A stretch of DNA of 64,000 nucleotides from Zunongwangia pacifica (GTDB taxonomy: Bacteria > Bacteroidota > Bacteroidia > Flavobacteriales > Flavobacteriaceae). This document shows, in pieces, positions 49,806 to 57,800 of this stretch (positions are counted from its first letter, which is position 1; every line of letters begins with the position of its first letter). Location of the stretch: NCBI RefSeq assembly GCF_023499215.1, contig NZ_JAKHSK010000021.1, positions 1 through 64,000 on the forward strand, written 5' to 3'. The notes below the pieces were generated by a model that was not told where the DNA came from, did no database searches, and saw only the letters and a list, made by a program, of their open reading frames with translations. A program made the translations under genes and the position numbers.

Positions 49806-52244
49806 ATGCCACAAAAACTTTTATTCGCTTTTACCTTCTTGGTTAGTGGTTTTTTAACCGCTCAGCAACGACAAGCACCAGCCTATCCCTTAATTGCGCA
49901 CGATCCTAATTTTAGCATCTGGTCTTTTGGCGATAAAATTAATGAATCGACAACCGTTCACTGGACGGGCAGCGAGCAGAGCCTGGTTGGACTTATAAAA
50001 GTAGATGGTACAACCTACCGTTTTCTAGGCAGCGAGACCAGAAACTATGAAGAGGTGTTACCTGCGGCGAACAATACATTCTATACTGTAAAGATCACCG
50101 AATCTAATCCCGGATCTGGGTGGGAAAAACCAGATTTTAACGATAAAAATTGGAATTCTAAAAAAGCCCCTTTTGGTGATAATGGTAAATATGAAACAAA
50201 ATGGACAAGTGACGATCTCTGGTACCGTAGAGCATTCGATCTAAAATCGACCAAATTCGATGAATTATACCTAAAACTTCATCACGACGATAATGTCGTA
50301 GTGTATTTAAACGGGGAACAGATCTTTAAAAAAGAAGGGTGGAATCACGAATTTGACTATATAAAAATCGACAAAGCTGTTCAGCAAAAATTGAAGAAAA
50401 AGGGCAATGTTTTGGCTATTCATATAAAAAATACTGCCGGCGGGCGCTTCCTTGATGCCGGCTTGGTTGAAGTTAAGGGTACTAAAGCTAAGGTTTTAGT
50501 TGCAGAACAAACAGGATTGGATCTTAGAGCTACCCAAACCGAATATATGCTTAAAGCCGGTGGTGTAGCTATAAATCTTACTTTTACTTCGCCTTTATTA
50601 ATGGACGATTTAGATCTTATGGCGCGTCCGGTTTCGTATATTTCAGTAAAAACCAGGCCTAATGATGGAAAACCCCATAAAGTCCAGGTGTATCTGGGAG
50701 CAGCTTCAGCAATTGCTGTAAACGAATCCAGCCAGGAAGTAATTTCAGAAAAAGGAAGTACCAAAAGTTTAGATTTCTTAAAAGCCGGGACGGTAGCGCA
50801 GCCAATATTAGAGAAAAAAGGCGATAATTTAAGGATCGACTGGGGCTACATGTATTTCGCAGTGCCAAAATCTGCAAACGCCAGTCAGTCGGTTACCGCA
50901 GCTTCAGAGGTTACCGCAAGCTTTGCTTCAGGAAAACGTATAAAATCAAAATCACAAGGCACTAATTTAATGCTGAATACTGTTTTTGCTGAAGAGACGA
51001 TTTCCGAAGAAAAAGAATACATGCTCATGTTAGGTTACGATGATATTTATTCAATTAATTACTTCGGAAAAAAACTACGCCCCTGGTGGAATATCGATGG
51101 AAAGAATACGATTGAAGCCGAATTGGAAAAAGCCTATACCCAATACGATGACATTTTAGACGATTGCAAAGAGTTTAATAAAGCCCTTTATGAAGATGGT
51201 GTAGAAGCAGGGGGCGAAAAATATGCTGAAGTTTTAGAGATCGCCTATCGCCAGGCCATTGCCGCACATAAATTAACCAAAAGCCCTGATGGGGAGATTC
51301 TTTTCCTTTCTAAAGAAAACTTTAGTAATGGCTCCATAAACACGGTAGATGTGACCTATCCATCGGCGCCGCTATTTTTAATTTACAATCCAGAGCTATT
51401 AAAAGGAATGCTTAATGGGATTTTCTATTATTCCGAAAGCGGAAAGTGGAAAAAACCGTTCCCGGCGCACGATTTAGGAACGTATCCAATTGCCACCGGG
51501 CAAACGTATGGCGAAGATATGCCCGTAGAAGAATCTGGGAATATGGTGGTGTTAACCGCAGCAATCGTTATGGCTGAAGGCAATGCCGATTATGCGAAAA
51601 AACATTGGGAAAGCCTAACCGAGTGGACAGCGTATTTAACCGAAGCCGGTTTAGATCCGGCCAACCAATTGTCTACCGATGATTTTTCCGGTCACCTGGC
51701 ACGTAATGCCAATCTTGCGGTAAAAGCAATTATGGGAGTAGGCAGTTACGCTTATATGGCCGATAAATTAGGGAAGAAAGAGGTCGCCAAAGAATATACC
51801 GCCAAAGCCCGAGATATGGCCAAAGCGTGGATGCAACTTGCAGATGCAGGGGATCACTATGCCTTAACCTATGATGATAAAAGTACGTGGAGCCAAAAGT
51901 ATAACCTGATTTGGGATAAGGTCATGGATCTGGAAATTTTCCCACAGAAAGTTTTTGATACTGAACTGGCTTATTATAAAAAGAAACAAAACAAATACGG
52001 ACTTCCTTTAGACAACCGAGCAGATTATACAAAATCAGATTGGGTGTACTGGACGGCAAGTTTGGGAGACGATGCAACTTTTAAATATTTTGGAGATCCA
52101 ATTTATAAGTTCGCTGTAGAAACTAAAAACCGGGTACCTATGAGTGACTGGCATTATACCAGTAGCGGGGACCAGAGAGGTTTCCAGGCACGTAGTGTAG
52201 TGGGCGGTTATTATATCAAACTATTAAAAGATAAATGGGAATAG
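49806..52244 (+). CDS. Glutaminase-family protein (DUF4964/DUF5127/DUF4965/DUF1793)
   Basis: Secreted 812-residue protein with signal peptide (ending FLTAQQ). N-terminal APAYPLIAHDPNFSIWSFGDKI is typical of DUF4964. A jelly-roll insertion at about 95-225 (DLWYRRAFDLKSTKFDELYL, VVVYLNGEQIF) looks like a carbohydrate-binding module. DUF5127-like and (alpha/alpha)-barrel DUF4965/DUF1793 regions follow (DLGTYPIATGQTYGEDMPVE, LARNANLAVKAIMG). Some fungal homologues are glutaminases, but genes of this type in Bacteroidota glycan clusters probably act on glycans or glycopeptides. Last gene of the cluster. Confidence 0.85.
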   Translation: MPQKLLFAFTFLVSGFLTAQQRQAPAYPLIAHDPNFSIWSFGDKINESTTVHWTGSEQSLVGLIKVDGTTYRFLGSETRNYEEVLPAANNTFYTVKITESNPGSGWEKPDFNDKNWNSKKAPFGDNGKYETKWTSDDLWYRRAFDLKSTKFDELYLKLHHDDNVVVYLNGEQIFKKEGWNHEFDYIKIDKAVQQKLKKKGNVLAIHIKNTAGGRFLDAGLVEVKGTKAKVLVAEQTGLDLRATQTEYMLKAGGVAINLTFTSPLLMDDLDLMARPVSYISVKTRPNDGKPHKVQVYLGAASAIAVNESSQEVISEKGSTKSLDFLKAGTVAQPILEKKGDNLRIDWGYMYFAVPKSANASQSVTAASEVTASFASGKRIKSKSQGTNLMLNTVFAEETISEEKEYMLMLGYDDIYSINYFGKKLRPWWNIDGKNTIEAELEKAYTQYDDILDDCKEFNKALYEDGVEAGGEKYAEVLEIAYRQAIAAHKLTKSPDGEILFLSKENFSNGSINTVDVTYPSAPLFLIYNPELLKGMLNGIFYYSESGKWKKPFPAHDLGTYPIATGQTYGEDMPVEESGNMVVLTAAIVMAEGNADYAKKHWESLTEWTAYLTEAGLDPANQLSTDDFSGHLARNANLAVKAIMGVGSYAYMADKLGKKEVAKEYTAKARDMAKAWMQLADAGDHYALTYDDKSTWSQKYNLIWDKVMDLEIFPQKVFDTELAYYKKKQNKYGLPLDNRADYTKSDWVYWTASLGDDATFKYFGDPIYKFAVETKNRVPMSDWHYTSSGDQRGFQARSVVGGYYIKLLKDKWE

Positions 52245-52352
52245 GCTATTGTATGCTATTGATGATACATTAGTAAACTTAGTTTTTTTGTTGATGCTTG
52301 TACCTGGTTGGTTTTGGATATTATTAGAGCCCAGGTGCAGTATTTTTAGTAG

Positions 52353-52388
52353 AAAATGGCATCAAATTAATTTTTGATGCCATTTTAT
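52353..52388 (+). terminator. Terminator of the GH43 cluster
   Basis: Inverted repeat AAATGGCATCAAA / TTTGATGCCATTT with a short loop, about 110 bases past the last stop. T-tracts on both sides make it potentially bidirectional. Confidence 0.8.
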
Positions 52389-52407
52389 TTGATAATCGAG
52401 ATGAAAT

Positions 52408-52441
52408 ATCTCATGGGTAAGCCCTGAGATCATTTACTTAG
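52408..52441. repeat. CATGGG-GCCC-TGAG repeat unit at the dihydroxyacetone kinase 3' end
   Basis: ATCTCATGGG / GCCCTGAGAT hairpin followed by CATTTACTTAGA. Same family as 26171-26193, 54622-54645 and 61784-61816; it sits just past the 3' end of a minus-strand gene. Confidence 0.65.
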
Positions 52442-52457
52442 ATTTTTTATTCCGATT

Positions 52458-54086
52458 TTAAACAATATCAACAAGTTTTTCGAATACGCGTGCTACCATT
52501 TCAGCGCCGGGATCTGGAATTCCTTCAAGACTGGATTCAGATAAATAAGAACTACGCCCTGCACTGGTATTAGTGATATTGGCGGTTTCATCGGCTCCTT
52601 TTCTGGCAGCTTCCGCGGCCTCTTTAACCGATTTTCCATCGCTTAAGGCTTCAAAAGCAGGTTGCATAGCATCGATCATGGTACGATCGCCCTGTTCGGC
52701 ACCACCATAAGATTTCATCTTTTCTAATCCGCTTAATAAAGCCTTTCCGATATTTTCATCATCTTCAAGGCTGCTTCCGGCCTTGGTAAATAGCATTGAT
52801 AATAATACACCACTAGAACCACCGGTTTCTCTCGCTAAAACACGGCCAATGGTGGTAAATAATTTGTGTAGCGAAGCATAAGGCAATTCCGAAGAAATCT
52901 TTTTAAACTTTTTACCCGCAGCAGCAAAAGTAGATCCTGCATCGCCATCACCAACTTTCTCGTCAAGATCGTTCATTTCCTTTTCCATCTCGATAAGGTA
53001 ATCAGCGATGCTCTCTACAATTTTTTGATGTTTTTTATTTTCAGAAGGTTCAAATTGCATGGTTTTTGGCAATTCGGGACTTTTAGTACTGCTTGGTTTG
53101 GCATAAGCTCTAATTCGCCATTCTGGAGTATCGGTTTTTTCTAAAAGCGCTTTTTCGATTTCTTCATCTAATTTGAGTAACGTTATAGAGAAACCGTTCA
53201 TATTTAAAGAAGTGGTCATTGCCGTTGGACCAACCATATATTTTACTTTGCCGGAAATATCGGTTTTATCAAAGCTGTGTACCAGTAAATTCATTTCGAG
53301 GGGGGTAACACTTCCCAGATTATTAAAAAGCAATACATAATCTTTTTTTTCATCGGGAAGATATTCTTCTAGTTTATCAACGGCCTTTTTTACCAGCGCA
53401 TCGGCTTCGTCCATTTTTATCACATCTACTCCCGGTTCCCCATGAATCCCCAAACCTAATTCGGCTTCAGATTTATCCAATCTTGATTCTTCAGGATTGT
53501 TGAATTTTTGACCTTCAGAAAGTGAAAGTCCGATAGAGATTGCGCTTTTAGCCACTTTTTTTGCTGCTTTGGTTACTTCCTCTAAAGATTTTCCTTCTTC
53601 GGCCAGTTGTCCTGCAACTTTATGAACCAGTAAGGTGCCGGCAAGACCGCGTTGTTGCGTATCTTCTCCTAGCGCAATATCATCGCCAACAATTACGGTT
53701 TCTACTTTATGACCCAGTGCTCTGGCCTGTTCAGCCGCGAGGCCAAAGTTTAATCGGTCTCCGGTATAATTTTTTATCACCAGCAAACATCCCTTTTCCC
53801 CACTAACGGCAAGTATAGCAGCCAAAACAGCATCTACAGATGGGGAAGCGAAAATATCTCCACAAACCGCGGCAGTAAGCATTCCTTTAGCCACAAAACC
53901 GGCATGCATGGGCTCGTGACCAGAACCCCCGCCAGAAATAATGGCCACTTTAGATTTGTCGATCTCTTTTCTGGTCACCACCCTAACTTCAGGAAAAGTA
54001 TCTAGTTTGGTAAGTTTAGGATCGGTAAGTAATCCTTCTATAGATTCGTTTACTACATTATCGGGTTTATTGATAAAAAATTTCAT
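52458..54086 (-). CDS. ATP-dependent dihydroxyacetone kinase (DhaK-DhaL fusion)
   Basis: Phosphorylates dihydroxyacetone (or glyceraldehyde) with ATP; 542 residues, a single-chain kinase. N-terminal DhaK domain: SGGGSGHEPMHAGFV and H215 in GLGIHGEPG, which binds the substrate as a hemiaminal. C-terminal DhaL ATP-binding domain from about 355: LDEKVGDGDAGSTFAAA with three metal-binding aspartates, and ETGGSSGVLLSMLF. The ATP-type fusion does not need the PTS. Single gene; no glycerol dehydrogenase or fructose-6-P aldolase is adjacent. Confidence 0.94.
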   Translation of the reverse strand: MKFFINKPDNVVNESIEGLLTDPKLTKLDTFPEVRVVTRKEIDKSKVAIISGGGSGHEPMHAGFVAKGMLTAAVCGDIFASPSVDAVLAAILAVSGEKGCLLVIKNYTGDRLNFGLAAEQARALGHKVETVIVGDDIALGEDTQQRGLAGTLLVHKVAGQLAEEGKSLEEVTKAAKKVAKSAISIGLSLSEGQKFNNPEESRLDKSEAELGLGIHGEPGVDVIKMDEADALVKKAVDKLEEYLPDEKKDYVLLFNNLGSVTPLEMNLLVHSFDKTDISGKVKYMVGPTAMTTSLNMNGFSITLLKLDEEIEKALLEKTDTPEWRIRAYAKPSSTKSPELPKTMQFEPSENKKHQKIVESIADYLIEMEKEMNDLDEKVGDGDAGSTFAAAGKKFKKISSELPYASLHKLFTTIGRVLARETGGSSGVLLSMLFTKAGSSLEDDENIGKALLSGLEKMKSYGGAEQGDRTMIDAMQPAFEALSDGKSVKEAAEAARKGADETANITNTSAGRSSYLSESSLEGIPDPGAEMVARVFEKLVDIV

Positions 54087-54215
54087 AGTTAGGTTTTCTT
54101 TTAAAGATAAAAAAATTAAAAGCCTTTACATAGCAATGTTTACGAGGCTTAAGGAATTTATCAAAACTTTAAGGGGTTTTGGGAAGTGAGGCCTCAAATT
54201 ATTATTCCTTTCGAT

Positions 54216-54237
54216 TTATTGCAATAGCATTGCATAA
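54216..54237. promoter_or_regulatory. Candidate operator of the metal-efflux operon
   Basis: Imperfect inverted repeat TTATTGCAAT-AGC-ATTGCATAA (core TTGCAAT / ATTGCA) ending nine bases before the -7 box at 54247. Position and symmetry suit a Fur-family dimer; the only such regulator here is encoded at 60441-60851 in the same cluster. Confidence 0.5.
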
Positions 54238-54246
54238 GAATGTCGT

Positions 54247-54254
54247 TATATTTG
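54247..54254 (+). promoter_or_regulatory. -7 box of the DUF6660 gene
   Basis: TATATTTG is a perfect TAnnTTTG match, only four bases before the GTG at 54259, so the transcript would be leaderless or nearly so. A TTG at 54230-54232 is 14 bases upstream, closer than usual; the other TTG (54219) is 25 bases away. Confidence 0.6.
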
Positions 54255-54258
54255 TAAA

Positions 54259-54561
54259 GTGAAAATTATAGCAATCATATTATCTGTACTTTTTTTATCA
54301 TTAAGCGTTATGCCTTGCGCCGATGCGGCTACCGATTTTGAGGATGGTGATCTTATTGTACAGCAACATAATGATCATAATGCTTCAGCAGATTTATGTT
54401 CTCCTTTTTGCCAATGCCAGTGCTGCCATAATCATATTATGGTGTATAGTAATCCGGTTTTAGAGCAGTCGGTTTCCATCGCTATAAACGCCGTTTTTAT
54501 TTATCTGGATAAGGAAACTTCGCAGTTTACCACCAAATATATCCCGCCTCCACAAGCTTAA
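54259..54561 (+). CDS. DUF6660-like Cys/His-rich exported protein
   Basis: A 100-residue protein. The GTG start gives signal peptide KIIAIILSVLFLSLSVMPC, lost if the ATG at codon 18 is used. The mature part has a Cys/His cluster, DLCSPFCQCQCCHNHIM, preceded by acidic and His residues (QQHNDHNAS), suggesting periplasmic metal binding. Small proteins like this commonly precede CusA/CzcA genes in Bacteroidota. It could deliver or buffer metal for the pump; that is inference. Confidence 0.75.
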   Translation: MKIIAIILSVLFLSLSVMPCADAATDFEDGDLIVQQHNDHNASADLCSPFCQCQCCHNHIMVYSNPVLEQSVSIAINAVFIYLDKETSQFTTKYIPPPQA

Positions 54562-54621
54562 TTCAGATTTATGGATTTTTAGATCCATTTTTAAAGAATG
54601 CTAACTTAAATTTTAATAAAT

Positions 54622-54645
54622 GACTCATGGGCTTGCCCTGAGTTA
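54622..54645. repeat. CATGGG-GCCC-TGAG repeat unit
   Basis: GACTCATGGGC-TT-GCCCTGAGTT hairpin after the DUF6660 gene. Fourth member of the family seen at 26171, 52408 and 61784, here after a plus-strand gene. Confidence 0.6.
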
Positions 54646-54690
54646 GTTTGCTATTTTGATTATCCGTGATTTGTAATAGTTCGTTTTTTT

Positions 54691-54850
54691 CGTCATTCCG
54701 TTCCGATAGCTATCGGAATTGATCCGGAATCTCAAACTGTATTAAAAATCAAGCTATTGTGATGAGACCCTGAATCAAGCCCGCCTGCCGGAGGGGCAGG
54801 TTCAGGGTGACAAACTTCATTATGATCTATTGCGGATATTCAATTGCTAT
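54691..54850. repeat. Composite REP repeat, copy 1, between DUF6660 and czcA genes
   Basis: Contains an 18-base perfect palindrome TTCCGATAGC/GCTATCGGAA (54701-54718), a GC hairpin GCCTGCC/GGCAGG (54782-54798) and the end TATGATCTATTGCGGATATT. A degenerate copy in the same orientation is at about 61501-61610 beyond the operon. The unit separates the DUF6660 gene from czcA by 315 bases. Confidence 0.65.
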
Positions 54851-54876
54851 TTCTAAATTTAAAAATATATCATCTG

Positions 54877-57800
54877 ATGATTAATAAAATCATTGACTTT
54901 TCTGTCAATAATAAATTTATCGTCGGGCTGCTAACACTGGTTCTTATTGCCGGCGGTTTGTGGAGCATGCAGGAAGTTCCTGTAGATGCGCAACCCGATA
55001 TTACCAATAATCAAATACAGGTCATTACCCAGGCACCGAGTTTAGGGGTAGAAGATATCGAAGAGTTTGTGACGTATCCTGTAGAAGTCGCCATGGGAAA
55101 CCTCCCTGAAGTAAAAGAAATCCGCTCGGTGTCCAGATTCGGACTTTCAGTGGTTACCATTGTTTTTAATGATGATGCCGGTACTTATTTACCGCGGCAG
55201 CTCGTCGCAGAGCAACTTTCTAAAGTAAAAAAAGAAATACCGGAAGGATTTGGAGAGCCATTTATGGGACCCATTTCTACTGGTTTGGGCGAAATTTATC
55301 AATACACTCTGGAAGTCGATCCCCGGTTTAAAGATCAATATTCGGTTACCCGTTTACGCAGCATCCAGGATTGGATTGTAAAACGCCAGTTTGCCATGGT
55401 TCCCGGAGTTGTAGAGGTGAATAGTATTGGTGGTAAAATAAAGCAATATGAAGTGGCTATAGATCCCGATCATTTGCGATCGATGGATGTTACCATTGCT
55501 GAAGTTTTTAATGCGCTACAATCTAATAATCAAAACACTGGAGGTGCCTATATCGAAAAAAATCACCGTGCCAATTTTATTAGAGGTGAAGGCCTGGTGA
55601 CCTCGATAAGCGATATCGAGAATATTGTGATTAAAAATGAGAAATTCCCAATAACCGTTGGCGATGTGGCCAGGGTGCAAATGGGAAATGCCATTAGGTA
55701 TGGAGCGCTTACAAAAAACGGAAATGGTGAAGCTGTGGGCGGAAGTATTTTGATGCTAAAAGGAGCAAACTCTAATGTAGTGGTCAAAAATGTAAAAGAC
55801 CGTATTGCACAAATCGAAAAATCCCTTCCAGAAGGGGTTCATATTAAACCCTTTTTAGATCGTAGTGAATTAATAGCGAATACCACCGCTACCGTAAAAA
55901 ATAATTTACTGGAAGGTGGACTTATCGTGATCTTTATTTTGGTGGTTTTACTGGGGAATTTTAGAGGGGGGCTTATCGTAGCTTCTACCATTCCGCTTTC
56001 CTTGTTTTTTGCATTTATCCTGATGAATATTTTTGATGTTTGGGCCAATTTAATGAGCCTGGGAGCTATTGATTTTGGGATTATTGTAGATGGCGCGGTT
56101 ATCATCGTAGAGAGTACCGTTTTTATCTTTAGCCAAAAATCTTTAAAACAAAAACTCGATCAAAATCAGAAAAATAAACTGGTGAGCAAATCCTCCAAAA
56201 AAATGATGAATTCTGCCTTTTTTGGTCAGGCCATCATTTTAATTGTTTTTCTACCCATTTTGGCTTTAGAAGGGGTGGAAGGGAAAATGTTTAAACCAAT
56301 GGCACTTACCTTCATCTTTGCCATGCTTGGGGCCATGATCCTTTGTCTTACCTATGTGCCGATGATTTCGGCATTGTTCCTTAAAAATAGAAAGTCCGAT
56401 AAAAAAGGATGGGGAGATCGATTCATAGTATGGCTTCAGGAAAAATACGAGCCTTTACTTCAAAAAGCATTAAAAGGATCGAAAGTGATCGTAGCTTGCG
56501 CAATATTATTACTGGTTTTTGCAGGCTATCTTTTTAGCCGAATGGGCGGGGAGTTTATTCCGCAGTTAGATGAAGGCGATCTTGCATTTCACGTGATCTT
56601 AAAACCGGGAAGTTCGCTTAATGAAGGGATTGCCACTTCCACAAAAATCGAAAATTTACTGCTAGATAATTTTCCTGAAGTAAAGCAGGTCGTGACGCGA
56701 TTTGGAGTTTCTGAAGTCCCAACCGATCCCATGCCCATGGATATAGGCGATAGTTTTGTGATTTTAAAATCGAAATCTGAATGGACCTCGGCAGATAGTA
56801 AAGATGAGCTTATTGAAAAAATGAAGCATACGATAAGTGAAATTCCCGGGGTAAGCTACGAATTTACCCAGCCTGTAGAAATGCGTTTTAATGAGTTGCT
56901 TACCGGAATTAGAGAAGATATTGCCGTAAAACTGTACGGTGAAGATCTGGACGTTCTCGCCGCAAAAGCACAGGAAATGGGGAGTGTAATTGCCGGCGTA
57001 GATGGCGTTGCCGATATGAAAGTAGAGGCCACTGCCGGATTACCACAAATTACTATAGCGTATGATCGTGCCCAAATGGCTCGCTATGGAATAAATATCG
57101 AAAAGGTAAATGAAATGGTAAAAACGGCTTTTGCCGGGGCTAAAGCCGGAGTTGTTTTTGAGGGCGAACGAAAATTTGATCTGGTGCTCCGTTTGGAGGA
57201 AGAAAACCGTAAGGATTTATCAGATATTGAAGCATTGTATATCAACTTACCAGATGGTAGCAGTGTTCCTTTACAGGAACTGGCCAGTATTAGCTATAAG
57301 CCGGGACCAATGCAAATTAGCCGGGATAACACCAATCGCAGAACCTATGTTGGGATTAATATCAGAGACCGGGATGTAAAATCTGTAGTTCATGATATTC
57401 AGCAAGAGTTAGATGCTAATTTCGATCTTCCGCCGGGATATTTTATAAGGTACGGTGGTGCTTTCGAGAATTTAGAGCGGGCAAGCCAGCGATTGCAAAT
57501 TGTAGTTCCTATTGCGTTATTGCTTATTTTTATTCTTATCTACTTTGCTTTAAAGTCCTTTAGGCAAACTTTAATGATTTATATGGCGATACCGCTGGCG
57601 GCCATTGGCGGGATCATCTCTCTTTGGCTACGTGGGATGCCATTTAGCATATCGGCCGGGGTTGGTTTTATAGTGCTTTTTGGTGTCGCTGTTTTAAACG
57701 GACTCGTTTTAATTGGTAGTTTAAATGAATTAAAAGAAGAAGGAGAAAACAATAATTTAAAGGAACGAATTTTACAGGGAACAAAACGAAGAATTCGGCC

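Noticed and set aside
54562-54690. Missed gene between the DUF6660 gene and czcA
   Set aside because: Only short frames; the interval is explained by two repeat families.
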